DNA of 64,000 bases from VAZQ01 sp050179645 (GCA_050179645.1 JBFXEX010000005.1:1-64000), one strand, 5' to 3'; positions 34,348 through 43,545 are shown, numbered from the stretch's first letter. Notes: generated by a model from the sequence alone, not told the origin. Numbers and translations: made by a program.

Positions 34348-35040
34348 CCGCTGAGCCTCCGCGATGCCTTCGAGCTGCGGTTCGGGCTGTCCCCAAAGCC
34401 AGCGGCCGACAATCACGGCGACGATCATCCCGGCGAGCTGCGCGGCGATGAACCCCGGCATGTCCGACGGTGAAATGCCTGCGAACGTATCCGAGAGCGC
34501 CCGGGCGACGGTCACGGCCGGGTTGGCGAACGAAGTCGACGCGGTGAACCAGTAAGCGGCGGTGATGTAGAGGCCGACCGCGATCGGGACCGCGGACGGG
34601 GTACGCGCGACGCAACCGAAGATGGTCAGCAGCAGTCCGAAGGTCGCCACCGCCTCGGCGAACCATTGGCCGGCACCGGTCCGCACCGTGACGGAAAACT
34701 GCACCACCGGCAGTTCGAACATCAGGTGCGCCGCCCATACCCCGGCGATGGCGCCGGCAAGCTGCGCGGCGATGTACCAGCCGGCGACCGTCCAAGGCAG
34801 TTCGCGGCGCAGTGCAAACGCCAGGCTGACAGCCGGGTTGAAGTGCGCGCCCGAAAGCGGGCCGAACACCAGGATCAGGACGGTGAGAATGGCGCCCGTC
34901 GGCAGCGTATTGCACAACAGCGCGAGCGCATCGTTACCGCCCGACAGGCGCTGCGCCATGATGCCGGAGCCGACCACGCCCATCAGCAGGAACGCGGTAC
35001 CCAGCCATTCGCTGAAAGCGCGCTGCGCCAGTGCCGGCAT
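34339..35040 (-). CDS. aqpS: MIP family aquaporin/aquaglyceroporin (AqpS-like, arsenic operon)
   Basis: A 233-residue channel of six helices with the two half-helix NPA motifs, HFNPAVS near residue 66 and SFANPAVT near residue 172. It is the last gene of the unit arsR-arsC-aqpS and starts 2 bases after arsC. In Sinorhizobium meliloti AqpS replaces the arsenite pump: arsenite made by ArsC leaves down its gradient. The same job is inferred here from gene order. The symbol is given by analogy. The gene ends inside the last codons of plsC, which runs the other way. Confidence 0.88.
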   Translation of the reverse strand: MPALAQRAFSEWLGTAFLLMGVVGSGIMAQRLSGGNDALALLCNTLPTGAILTVLILVFGPLSGAHFNPAVSLAFALRRELPWTVAGWYIAAQLAGAIAGVWAAHLMFELPVVQFSVTVRTGAGQWFAEAVATFGLLLTIFGCVARTPSAVPIAVGLYITAAYWFTASTSFANPAVTVARALSDTFAGISPSDMPGFIAAQLAGMIVAVIVGRWLWGQPEPQLEGIAEAQRLR

Positions 35041-35042
35041 CG

Positions 35043-35570
35043 TCAGCTCGGCTCCGCGACGCGGCCGGTGGCACCCTCCATGCGCCCGATGTCCCGCAGC
35101 CGCTTCTGCAGGCTGAACTGATCGAGGCTCTTGATCGGCAGCGCGGTGAAGATGCCGATGCGCTGGTTCAGCATCCGGTAGGTGTCCTTGAAAGCGAATG
35201 CGATCTCGGCCTCAGTGCCGGTGGCGTTCGCCGGGTCGGGCAGGCCCCAGTGCGCGGTCATCGGCTGTCCCGGCCAGACCGGGCAGGGCTCGTTGGCGGC
35301 GTCGTCGCAGACCGTGAAGACGAAATCGAGCGGCGGCGCGCCAGGCTTGGCGAATTCGGCCCACGACTTCGATCGGATGCTGGTCACGTCGTGGTTCAAG
35401 CCCTTGAGCAGCGCGATGGTCTGCGGATTCACCTCGCCCTTCGGATGGCTGCCGGCGCTGAAGGCCCGGAACCTGCCCTGGCCGATCCGGTTGAGGATGG
35501 CTTCGGCAATGATCGAGCGCGCCGAATTGCCGGTGCAGAGAAACAGTACGTTGAACGGACGGTCGGCCAT
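35043..35570 (-). CDS. arsC: Arsenate reductase (low-molecular-weight phosphatase type)
   Basis: ArsC reduces arsenate to arsenite. The 175-residue protein belongs to the thioredoxin- or glutaredoxin-coupled LMW-PTPase class: the P-loop is FLCTGNSARSIIAEAIL (CX5R with the nucleophile C12), and SAGSHPKGEVNP, VFTVCDDAANEPCPVWPG (with the likely redox cysteines) and HWGLPDPANATG follow. It lies 42 bases after arsR and 2 bases before aqpS. The C-terminal 40 residues (LPIKSLDQFSLQKRLRDIG) are somewhat longer than in many homologues. Confidence 0.93.
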   Translation of the reverse strand: MADRPFNVLFLCTGNSARSIIAEAILNRIGQGRFRAFSAGSHPKGEVNPQTIALLKGLNHDVTSIRSKSWAEFAKPGAPPLDFVFTVCDDAANEPCPVWPGQPMTAHWGLPDPANATGTEAEIAFAFKDTYRMLNQRIGIFTALPIKSLDQFSLQKRLRDIGRMEGATGRVAEPS

Positions 35571-35612
35571 GGGTCCTCCTGGGCAAGTGGGACGCGATCG
35601 GCCCGAGGCGGC

Positions 35613-35969
35613 CTACGCGACCTCCTTCTTTGGCTTGGTTGCGACTTCGGGGCTGCAGGACTGCAACGGCAGGCACGTATCCACCGCGCCGCCGCAACAG
35701 TTCTGGGTGAGGTAGCCGAGCAGCGCATTCATGGTCTCGAAGCGCGCGGCGTAGATCATCTGGCGGCCGTCGCGGCGTACCGTCACCAGACCGGCGGTAC
35801 GCAACCGGTCGAAATGAAAGGTCAGGGTGTTGGGCGCTAAGCCGAGCGAACTGGCGATCTCGCCCGCCGGCAGGCCGTTCGGACCGGCCTGCACGAGGAG
35901 GCGAAACACGTCGAGCCGGCTGTCCTGGGCGAGCGCCGCAAGCGCCGAAACGGCATCCATCTTTTCCAT
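35613..35969 (-). CDS. arsR: ArsR family arsenic-responsive repressor
   Basis: A 118-residue winged-helix repressor. The DNA-binding helices are PAGEIASSLGLAPNTLTFHF then DRLRTAGLVTVRRDGRQ. Instead of the ELCVCDL motif of E. coli ArsR, the cysteines lie at the C-terminus: QNCCGGAVDTCLPLQSC, a cluster likely to bind As(III). This is the layout of ArsR proteins with a C-terminal cysteine site, as described in other proteobacteria. Palindromic sites right upstream of the start at 35969 should be its operators. It heads the arsenic unit with arsC and aqpS. Confidence 0.92.
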   Translation of the reverse strand: MEKMDAVSALAALAQDSRLDVFRLLVQAGPNGLPAGEIASSLGLAPNTLTFHFDRLRTAGLVTVRRDGRQMIYAARFETMNALLGYLTQNCCGGAVDTCLPLQSCSPEVATKPKKEVA

Positions 35970-36030
35970 ATTTCAACGAATATCGAAATGTAGGTCGAGG
36001 TCAAGAGTTTATTTCAACGAGTCTTGAAAT
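35970..36030. promoter_or_regulatory. Tandem palindromic ArsR operator sites
   Basis: Two copies of a 20-bp pattern ATTTCAACGA-N-TGAAAT stand here: ATTTCAACGAATATCGAAAT (35970-35989), which abuts the start codon, and ATTTCAACGAGTCTTGAAAT (36011-36030), which is a perfect 7-bp inverted repeat (ATTTCAA/TTGAAAT) around CGAGTC. They are 41 bases apart, four helical turns. They most likely control the arsR-arsC-aqpS unit. Confidence 0.7.
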
Positions 36031-36058
36031 GTGCGCGCATCCCGCCGCTCCGGCGCGG

Positions 36059-36643
36059 CTACGCCGGCGAGGCGACGGTGCTGCCGGATTCGTGAATGCC
36101 CTTGAGGCGCTCGGCCAGCAGGTGCAGTTCGGTTTCGCGGATGCCCATCTCCTGCAGCGCCGCGACCGTGGCGATGACGTAGTCGCGGTTGGCGCCCGAT
36201 CTGCCGTGCCCCTGCCGCACGTGGTGCAATTGCTGATCGAGCGACAATCGCCCGGCATATTGGGCGTGGCCGCGGTCGACCACATAGCAGAGCGCCGAAA
36301 TGCGGCGCTCTGGATCGCCGCGCAACCACACCGAGCGTACGGATTCGCGGTAGACCATGGTGGCCTGCTCACGGGCGCGCAGATAGGCGACCGTTTCGGC
36401 GCGCTGGCTTGCCGGCACGCGGTACGCCATACCGCGGCAGGCGCCGCCCTGATCAAGCCCGAGCACCAACCCGGGCCGCTCCGGAGTGCCACGGTGGACG
36501 AACGAATACACGCACAGCGCCCGATGGGCGCCGACCAGCCGCGCTTCGACGCGCTCGACGAACGCGAAACCCGGCCGCCAGATCAGGGAGCCGTAGCCGA
36601 ACACCCAGAGATCGCCGGCGGCGGGATCTAAGATCGAATCCAT
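36059..36643 (-). CDS. chaC: Gamma-glutamylcyclotransferase (ChaC type)
   Basis: ChaC-type enzymes degrade glutathione to 5-oxoproline and Cys-Gly. The 194-residue protein opens with DLWVFGYGSLIWRPGFAFVE, the nucleotide-like binding loop with the FGYGSLxW motif, and carries the RVEARLVGAHRALCVYS and CRGMAYRVPAS blocks and the catalytic glutamate in AREQATMVY (about residue 92). The gene lies between the arsenic unit and DUF2125. It starts at the ATG at 36643. The 173 bases upstream hold a long inverted repeat and the start of the divergent DUF2125 gene. Confidence 0.9.
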   Translation of the reverse strand: MDSILDPAAGDLWVFGYGSLIWRPGFAFVERVEARLVGAHRALCVYSFVHRGTPERPGLVLGLDQGGACRGMAYRVPASQRAETVAYLRAREQATMVYRESVRSVWLRGDPERRISALCYVVDRGHAQYAGRLSLDQQLHHVRQGHGRSGANRDYVIATVAALQEMGIRETELHLLAERLKGIHESGSTVASPA

Positions 36644-36653
36644 GAGCTGGTGC

Positions 36654-36735
36654 AGCCTTATCGGCGAAATTGGTTGGATTGAAGGGGTGCGACAGTGCTG
36701 CGGTTTTGCATTCGGAAATGAACGCCGATAAGGCT
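36654..36735. repeat. Long inverted repeat between chaC and the DUF2125 gene
   Basis: AGCCTTATCGGCG (36654-36666) and CGCCGATAAGGCT (36723-36735) form a perfect 13-bp inverted repeat with a 56-base interior. It starts 11 bases before the chaC ATG. A second stem (CGGCGT/ACGCCG, 36737-36756) follows directly. I saw no other copy, so it may be a regulatory stem or a single-copy REP-like element. Confidence 0.55.
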
Positions 36736-36816
36736 ACGGCGTCCTCCGAAACGCCGCATTCGCGGGTTCTTGAGGCGCCCGGGGGAGGTTGACACCAAGG
36801 CCACCACTGGGGTGGC

Positions 36817-37953
36817 ATGGGAGCCTCGTTCATGACGAAAGTATTGTACCCCATGTCTACCACCCGGCGCCGCCGCTGGCCGGTATTCGTTCCGGTCGGG
36901 TTGGTCATCATTCTGGCCGGCCTGTGGACCGGCTTCTGGTTTTTCGCCTCGGCCAAGGCCGAAACCACGCTGGCGGGCTGGCGCGAGCGCGAGGCCAAGT
37001 CGGGCCGCATCTACTCCTGCGACAAGCAGACCCTGGGCGGCTATCCGTTCCGCATCGAGGTGCGATGCACCGACCCGACCGCCGAGATTCGCAGCACCGA
37101 GCCGCCGGTCGCGCTGAAGGCCAAGGACCTGCTCGCGGCCGTCCAGGTCTACGCGCCCAATCTGGTCGTTAGCGAAATCCAGGGGCCGGTGACGATCGGC
37201 GAGCCCGGCAAGGCGCCGGCCTTCGTCGCCAACTGGAAACTCGGCCAGTCGAGCGTGCGGGGCACGCCCGAGGCGCCGGAACGGGTGTCGTTTTCGTTCG
37301 AGGCGCCGACGGTCGAACGGGTCGCGGACGGCGGCAACGTCCCGGTCTTCAACGCCGAGCGCGCCGAACTGCATGGGCGTCTGGCAGGCGGGTCGGTCAC
37401 CGACAACCCGATCATCGACCTTGCGATGCTGCTGCAAGGCGCATCGGCGCCGGAACTGCATCCGCTGGCGAAGACGCCGTCCGACGCCGACATCGTCGCG
37501 AACCTGCGCGGTCTCAAGGATTTCTCGCCCAAGCCGTGGCCGGACCGCTTCCGCGAAATCCAGGCTGCCAACGGCCAGATCGAAATCGTCAAGGCGCGCG
37601 TCCAGCAGGATGACGTGATCGCGGTCGGCGCCGGCAAACTTGGCATCTCGCCCAATGGCGGGCTCAACGGGCAACTCCAGATCACGGTGGTGAACCTCGA
37701 CAAGGCGCTCAAGAAGCTCGACATCGACCGCATGATGTCCGAGGGTCAGGCGGCGTCGACCTTCGGTGCGCTCGACAAGATCATGCCCGGCCTCGGCAAC
37801 CTGGCGCGCCAGAGTGCGCCCAGCCTGGTCGCCTCGCTGGGCAAGCGCACCGTGCTGGAAGGCAAGCCCGCGGTCGCGCTGCCGCTGAAGTTCGTCGATG
37901 GTGCGGTCTATCTCGGGCCGTTCCAGGTCGGCAAAGCGCCGCCGCTGTTCTAA
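36817..37953 (+). CDS. DUF2125 domain-containing protein
   Basis: A 378-residue protein anchored by one N-terminal helix (about 23-46, FVPVGLVIILAGLWTGFWFF), the rest likely periplasmic. The DUF2125 signature is a Cys-containing segment near SCDKQTLGGYPFRIEVRCTD with two cysteines that could pair. Function is not known. Starts at 36817, 36832 and 36853 are all possible; GGGGTGG lies before the first, but it can pair with GCCACC upstream in a small hairpin (36800-36816), which could limit translation from that ATG. In relatives it precedes tyrC-hisC. Confidence 0.83.
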   Translation: MGASFMTKVLYPMSTTRRRRWPVFVPVGLVIILAGLWTGFWFFASAKAETTLAGWREREAKSGRIYSCDKQTLGGYPFRIEVRCTDPTAEIRSTEPPVALKAKDLLAAVQVYAPNLVVSEIQGPVTIGEPGKAPAFVANWKLGQSSVRGTPEAPERVSFSFEAPTVERVADGGNVPVFNAERAELHGRLAGGSVTDNPIIDLAMLLQGASAPELHPLAKTPSDADIVANLRGLKDFSPKPWPDRFREIQAANGQIEIVKARVQQDDVIAVGAGKLGISPNGGLNGQLQITVVNLDKALKKLDIDRMMSEGQAASTFGALDKIMPGLGNLARQSAPSLVASLGKRTVLEGKPAVALPLKFVDGAVYLGPFQVGKAPPLF

Positions 37954-38023
37954 TAGCGCGCCGCTTCTAATCCGCCTCGCGATGTCCTAGTTTGCCGTGC
38001 CTACAGGACACGGAGAAACCGAC

Positions 38024-38413
38024 ATGGCGAAGTTCACCTGGGACCACATTCACCTGCGCACCACCGACCCGGAGGCGATGGCCCAGTGGTTCGAGCGCAT
38101 GCTCGGCGCCGAGGTGGTCCGTACCATGCAGGGCGGCGCGCCGCGCATCGACCTCAAGCTTGGCGGCGCCAACATTTTCATCGCGCCGGTGAAAGCAGGC
38201 GACGGCGTCAATACACCGCCGACGACGCCCTACCGCGGCCTCGACCATTTTGGCCTGCAGGTCAACGGCATCGACGAAATCGCGGCCGACCTCAAGGCCA
38301 AGGGTGTGGAGTTCACGCGTGAGCCGACCACGGTCCGTCCGGGGACGCGAGTGTGCTTCATCCGTGGGCCGGAAGGCGTGTCGATTGAGTTATTGGATCG
38401 CAGCGCCGCTTGA
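38024..38413 (+). CDS. VOC family protein (glyoxalase-like)
   Basis: A 129-residue vicinal-oxygen-chelate protein of two beta-alpha-beta-beta-beta modules. TWDHIHLRTTDPEAMAQWFE at the start gives the first metal histidine, GLDHFGLQVNGIDEIAADL the second, and VSIELLD the terminal glutamate, matching the metal ligands of glyoxalase I or dioxygenase-like members. The reaction is unknown. The ATG at 38024 is preceded by GGAGA. The msrB gene follows after 26 bases and may be co-transcribed. Confidence 0.88.
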   Translation: MAKFTWDHIHLRTTDPEAMAQWFERMLGAEVVRTMQGGAPRIDLKLGGANIFIAPVKAGDGVNTPPTTPYRGLDHFGLQVNGIDEIAADLKAKGVEFTREPTTVRPGTRVCFIRGPEGVSIELLDRSAA

Positions 38414-38439
38414 GACGAAGCGGAAGCGGAGTTTCGGAG

Positions 38440-38841
38440 ATGGAACAGAGGCATTTCCCCGTCACGCGCACCGATGCCGAATGGCGCAAGCTGCTCACGC
38501 CCGAGCAGTACCACATCATGCGCGAGCACGGGACCGAAGCGCCCGGAAGCTGCGCGCTCAATTACGAAAAGCGTCCCGGTACGTTTGCCTGCGCGGGCTG
38601 CGATCAGCCGTTGTTCGTGTCGAAGAAGAAGTTCGAGAGCGGCACCGGCTGGCCGAGCTTCAACGATCCGGTCGAGGGCTCGGTCGAAACCACGAGCGAC
38701 AACAGCTACGGAATGATCCGCACCGAGGTGCATTGCAGCCGCTGCGGCAGTCACCTCGGCCACGTGTTCGACGACGGTCCGCCGCCGACGCACCTGCGCT
38801 ATTGCATCAACGGCGTCGCGATGAATTTCCAGCCGGAGTGA
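38440..38841 (+). CDS. msrB: Peptide-methionine (R)-S-oxide reductase
   Basis: MsrB repairs the R form of oxidised methionine. The 133-residue protein has two zinc CxxC pairs, CAGC and CSRC, the substrate region GTGWPSFNDPV and HCSRCGSHLGHVFDDGPPP, and the catalytic cysteine in RYCINGVAMNF near the C-terminus. A typical resolving cysteine is not obvious elsewhere in the fold. The ATG at 38440 has CGGAG before it. It converges on tyrC, with a strong hairpin in between. Confidence 0.95.
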   Translation: MEQRHFPVTRTDAEWRKLLTPEQYHIMREHGTEAPGSCALNYEKRPGTFACAGCDQPLFVSKKKFESGTGWPSFNDPVEGSVETTSDNSYGMIRTEVHCSRCGSHLGHVFDDGPPPTHLRYCINGVAMNFQPE

Positions 38842-38855
38842 TCACACAACTCCCT

Positions 38856-38887
38856 CCGTTCGTCCCCGCTTCCGCGGGGACGAACGG
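38856..38887. terminator. Very strong hairpin between convergent msrB and tyrC
   Basis: CCGTTCGTCCCCGC pairs with GCGGGGACGAACGG as a perfect 14-bp stem around a TTCC loop, in the middle of the 64-base gap between two convergent genes. There is no long T-run, but the stem is stable enough to be a bidirectional terminator. Confidence 0.7.
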
Positions 38888-38905
38888 GATAGAGACTCCG
38901 CTGAG

Positions 38906-39874
38906 TCACTCCTCCGCCGCGTAGGGCCGCGGCAGCGGCTCGTGCGGCAGGTCGGGGTGCGGCCGGCCGAAATCCGGTGCGGGCGAATCCTGGCCCATTG
39001 CCACGATGCCGCGGCGGATCGCCCGCGTGCGGGTGAAGTGCTCGAACAGCGCGTTGCCGTCGCCGTTGCGGATCGCGCGCGTCAACAGCGACAAATCCTC
39101 GTTGAAGCGGCCGAGCATTTCCAGCACCGCGTCCTTGTTGGCGAGAAACACGTCGCGCCACATGGTCGGATCGGATGCGGCGATGCGGGTGAAGTCGCGG
39201 AAGCCGCCGGCGGAGAACTGTAGAACTTCCGAGCGCGTGACTTGGCCGAGCTCTTCGGCGGTGCCGACGATCGTGTAAGCGATCAGGTGCGGCAGATGGC
39301 TGGTGATGCCGAGCACCAGATCATGGTGCTCGGCCGACATGCTGTCGACATTAGCGCCGAGCAACCGCCAGAAGGCCGCGAGCCGCTCGACGGCGGCCGG
39401 ATCGGCGTCTGGCGGCGGCGTCAGGATGCACCAGCGGCCGACGAACAATTCGGCGAAGCCGGCATCGGGGCCGGAGTGCTCGGTGCCCGCGACCGGATGA
39501 GCCGGAATGAAATGCACGCCCTTCGGCAGATGCGGCGCCATGTCCCGCAGCACCGAGCCCTTCACGGAGCCGACATCGGAGACAGTTGCGCCCGGCTCAA
39601 GATGCGGGCCGATCTCGGCTGCGACCGGTCCGCAGGCGCCGACCGGAATGCAAACGATGACGAGGTCGGCACCGGCCACCGCAGCGGCGTTGGTCTCCAC
39701 CACCTGGTCGGCGATGCCGAGTTCAGCCACCCGCCGCCGCGTCGCCGGCGAGCGCGCAGTGGCGACGATCGAGCCGACCGCGCCCTGTGCCCGCGCGGCG
39801 CGCGCGATCGACGACCCGATCAGGCCGACGCCGATCAGCGCGAGGCGATTGAATAGGGGAGCCGGCGTACTCAC
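38906..39874 (-). CDS. tyrC: Prephenate/arogenate dehydrogenase
   Basis: This enzyme oxidises prephenate or arogenate on the way to tyrosine. The 322-residue protein has the N-terminal NAD(P) motif LALIGVGLIGSSIARAAR, the catalytic histidine region HFIPAHPVAGTEHSGPDAG, and the helical C-terminal dimerisation region with DHDLVLGITSHLPHLIAY-like sequence (AEHHDLVLGITSHLPH). No ACT domain is visible. The start is the GTG at 39874, with GGAGGGAGAAC just before it; a frame to 39994 would run into a repeat. It lies downstream of hisC on the same strand, with the intervening repeat at 39899-40012. Confidence 0.9.
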   Translation of the reverse strand: MSTPAPLFNRLALIGVGLIGSSIARAARAQGAVGSIVATARSPATRRRVAELGIADQVVETNAAAVAGADLVIVCIPVGACGPVAAEIGPHLEPGATVSDVGSVKGSVLRDMAPHLPKGVHFIPAHPVAGTEHSGPDAGFAELFVGRWCILTPPPDADPAAVERLAAFWRLLGANVDSMSAEHHDLVLGITSHLPHLIAYTIVGTAEELGQVTRSEVLQFSAGGFRDFTRIAASDPTMWRDVFLANKDAVLEMLGRFNEDLSLLTRAIRNGDGNALFEHFTRTRAIRRGIVAMGQDSPAPDFGRPHPDLPHEPLPRPYAAEE

Positions 39875-39898
39875 GTTCTCCCTCCACGCACTGGGTCG

Positions 39899-40012
39899 GC
39901 TCCCTCCCCCCTTGTGGGGGAGGGTTGGGGAGGGGGGTAGCAGTGATGATTGGCGGACGTCCAACAACGACCCCCACCCCCAACCCCTCCCCACAAGTGG
40001 GAGGGGAGCGCA
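39899..40012. repeat. Large imperfect inverted repeat between hisC and tyrC
   Basis: Two arms of about 40 bases, rich in C on one strand and G on the other (GCTCCCTCCCCCCTTGTGGG ... and ... CCCACAAGTGGGAGGGGAGC reading inward-outward), face each other across about 30 bases. Each arm resembles the CTCCCC...ACAAG...GGGGAG repeats spread in rhizobial genomes. It lies just upstream of the tyrC ribosome site on the minus strand. Confidence 0.65.
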
Positions 40013-40055
40013 CCACCGCCGTGGCGCGAGGAGCGATTCGCAGCAATGGCTCCCG

Positions 40056-41162
40056 TCACTTCGCCTTCCCCAAGAATTCGGCGAGCGACTGCACCATCAG
40101 ACGGTTGGCCTCCTCGGTACCGACGCTCATGCGCAGTGCGTTCGGCAACTGGTAGGCTTTGACGCGGCGAGTGATGAGACCGCGCCTGGTCAGGAACGCA
40201 TCGGTCTCTTCGGCGGTGTGGCCCTTCCGCTCCGGAAAGTGAATCAGGATGAAGTTCGCGATGCTCGGCGTTACTTCAAGTCCGAGCTTGCGAATTTCGT
40301 CGGTCAGCCATGCGAGCCATTTCTCGTTGTGTGCCCGCGCGGTCTCGACATGCTCGGTGTCGGCGACCGCTGCAATGCCGGCGGCCTGCGCCGGAGCGTT
40401 GACGTTGAACGGTCCACGGATGCGGTTGAGCGCGTCGACCACGTGCGCGGGTCCGTAAAGCCAGCCGAGCCGCAGCGCCGCGAGCCCGTAGATTTTCGAG
40501 AACGTCCGGCACATCACGACGTTGTCGGACGTGGCGACCAGTTCGATGCCGGCCTCGTAGTCGTTGCGCCGGACGTATTCCGCATAGGCGGCATCGAGCA
40601 CCAGCAGGACGTGTGGCGGCAGGTTCTGGTGCAATCGCTTGACTTCGTCGAACGGCACATAAGTGCCGGTCGGGTTGTTGGGATTGGCGAGGAACACCAC
40701 CTTGGTGCGCGCGGTGACGCGCGCCAGGATCGCGTCGACATCGGCGGTGTAGTTCGTCTCGGGCGCGACGACCGGCTTGGCGCCCGAGCCAAGCGTCGCG
40801 ATCGGATAGACCAGGAAACCGTGCGTGGTGTGGATCGCCTCGTCGCCGTCGGCCAGATAGGCGTCGGCGATCAGGTTGAGCAGGTCGTCCGAGCCCGCGC
40901 CGCAGACGATGCGGTTGGGATCAAGGCCGAAAGCGCGGCCGATGGCGTCGCGAAGTTCGGCGGACGAGCCCTCCGGATAGTCCTGGAGATGATCGCCAAC
41001 CGCCTTATAGGCCGCGATGGCTTTCGGGCTCGGCCCCAGCGGCGTCTCGTTCGACGACAGCTTGAAGATCTTCGCGACGCCCGGCGCCGTGCTCTTGCCC
41101 GGCACATAGGCCTCGATATCGAGCACGCCGGGGCGCGGTTGCGGACGCTTCAGGGCGGACAT
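40056..41162 (-). CDS. hisC: Histidinol-phosphate aminotransferase (HisC type)
   Basis: A 368-residue fold-type I PLP enzyme. FKLSSNETPLGPSPKAI, VCGAGSDDLLNLI, NPNNPTGT and TFSKIYGLAALRLGW (with the PLP lysine in SKIYG) are in order, and RVKAYQLPNALRMSVGTEEA closes it with the substrate arginine. In alphaproteobacteria this copy between tyrC and chorismate mutase acts on imidazole-acetol phosphate and often on aromatic 2-oxo acids, serving phenylalanine/tyrosine too. The ATG at 41162 has CGGAG in front; an ATG at 41186 is the alternative. It starts 20 bases after the chorismate mutase stop. Confidence 0.92.
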   Translation of the reverse strand: MSALKRPQPRPGVLDIEAYVPGKSTAPGVAKIFKLSSNETPLGPSPKAIAAYKAVGDHLQDYPEGSSAELRDAIGRAFGLDPNRIVCGAGSDDLLNLIADAYLADGDEAIHTTHGFLVYPIATLGSGAKPVVAPETNYTADVDAILARVTARTKVVFLANPNNPTGTYVPFDEVKRLHQNLPPHVLLVLDAAYAEYVRRNDYEAGIELVATSDNVVMCRTFSKIYGLAALRLGWLYGPAHVVDALNRIRGPFNVNAPAQAAGIAAVADTEHVETARAHNEKWLAWLTDEIRKLGLEVTPSIANFILIHFPERKGHTAEETDAFLTRRGLITRRVKAYQLPNALRMSVGTEEANRLMVQSLAEFLGKAK

Positions 41163-41182
41163 CTTCTGAACTCCGAAATTGA

Positions 41183-42055
41183 TCACCGGCCGGTGGGCAC
41201 GGGCCGGTCGCCTTTGGCTGCGACCCTATAGCGGGTGGCATGGCTGCCGACGAGGGCCGAGGCGCGCACCGATGCGCCCGCCTGCACGAGCGTGTCGACG
41301 ATCTGGTCGATGTGTCCGCCCTGCGGGACCGATACCAGCAAGGCAGCGCCGTCGAAAGCGCGGTCCGGAACCGCAACGACCTCGGCGAGTGGACCCAGCG
41401 CGTGAGCGGTTGCGGTGTTCCAGCCGGCGACCCGGATGCTCCAGACCTCGACGTCCGTCACCATGGCGTCGGCTGCGGCGCGCGAGATGACGAACACCGG
41501 CGCTGCGGCCGGATGATCGGCGCGGTCGACGAACGGCAGCCGCGCGATGATCTTCGGTGCGGCATCGAATTCAAGCGCATTCCACCAGGCGCCGCCGCCG
41601 GCCGTGGCAAAGGCCGGCACGAGGCCGAGGTCGCCTTTGGAGCCGGACACCGCCGCGACCACGCTCGACGCGCCCATATGCGGCACGAACGGCACCGTGA
41701 AACCAAAGTGAAAGCGGGCGGAGTCGCGCATGATCGCATCGCCCGCCGACAGGTCGGCGTGCACCGAAAACGGCGCCTGCACATACGTGAAGGTCGCGAT
41801 GATCACCCGCCAGATGCTCTCGACCGTGTCGAGCGGCAGGATGCCGTGATGGCGGTCGACCAGACGGCGCATCATGTCGGCCTCGCGCGCGGGCCGGAAC
41901 GCGGAGCCGGTTTCCTGGGTCGCCTTGACGGCGATCAGGCGATCGATGATTTCGCCACGCTCCATCAGCAGGCGATGAAGCTCCTCATCGATGCGGTCGA
42001 TGTCCTTGCGCAGTTCGCCGAGCGAGGGTGTGTCGGACTGGGACGATTTCGTCAT
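41183..42055 (-). CDS. Chorismate mutase with an extra C-terminal domain
   Basis: A 290-residue protein. The first 95 residues are an AroQ-type chorismate mutase (ELRKDIDRIDEELHRLLMER then EIIDRLIAVK and the R in FRPAREADMMRRL), which turns chorismate into prephenate. The rest, about 100-290, has segments such as KGDLGLVPAFA and PVFVISRAA that recall a degenerate prephenate dehydratase fold, but the TRF and ENS motifs of true dehydratases are missing. It may bind a ligand or be a regulator. The gene is directly upstream of hisC and tyrC, forming an aromatic amino acid unit on the minus strand, and is divergent from metX. Confidence 0.82.
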   Translation of the reverse strand: MTKSSQSDTPSLGELRKDIDRIDEELHRLLMERGEIIDRLIAVKATQETGSAFRPAREADMMRRLVDRHHGILPLDTVESIWRVIIATFTYVQAPFSVHADLSAGDAIMRDSARFHFGFTVPFVPHMGASSVVAAVSGSKGDLGLVPAFATAGGGAWWNALEFDAAPKIIARLPFVDRADHPAAAPVFVISRAAADAMVTDVEVWSIRVAGWNTATAHALGPLAEVVAVPDRAFDGAALLVSVPQGGHIDQIVDTLVQAGASVRASALVGSHATRYRVAAKGDRPVPTGR

Positions 42056-42243
42056 GTCTATGGCCTGGTATCCCGGACGCAATGCGGCGCGACGTGCGGC
42101 GTTGCGGACTTCGGGACCGCTGCAAAATCATGGCGTGGAAGGGCCCCGAACAGCGGTACATCGCTGCACGTTGGACGGCCTCCGGGGACGCGCCCGCACC
42201 AAGCGAAGCCATAGCCCGGCCGCCCGGGAAAGCAAAGAAATCG

Positions 42244-42271
42244 TTGACTCTCGCCCGAGGGGGCCTATCTA
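42244..42271 (+). promoter_or_regulatory. Predicted sigma-70-type promoter of metX
   Basis: TTGACT (42244-42249), a 16-base spacer and TATCTA (42266-42271) make a good housekeeping promoter 78 bases before the metX ATG. The 294-base gap between chorismate mutase and metX (42056-42349) contains this promoter and a small hairpin (CGACCG/CGGTCG, 42280-42304); no known methionine riboswitch could be matched. Confidence 0.45.
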
Positions 42272-42349
42272 ACCCCGTTGCGACCGCTCAGATTTTTGCC
42301 GGTCGAGATGATCGGCGGCGATTCCGCTTTGCCGGGGCGGGGTTTGTAG

Positions 42350-43543
<1,194 letters not shown>

Positions 43544-43545
43544 CC

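Noticed and set aside
42280..42349. Possible SAM-II or other methionine riboswitch upstream of metX
   Set aside because: A P1-like stem (CGACCG/CGGTCG) with a loop containing AGATTT is present, but the conserved GCTAAA-type 3' part of SAM-II is missing. The match is too weak to call.
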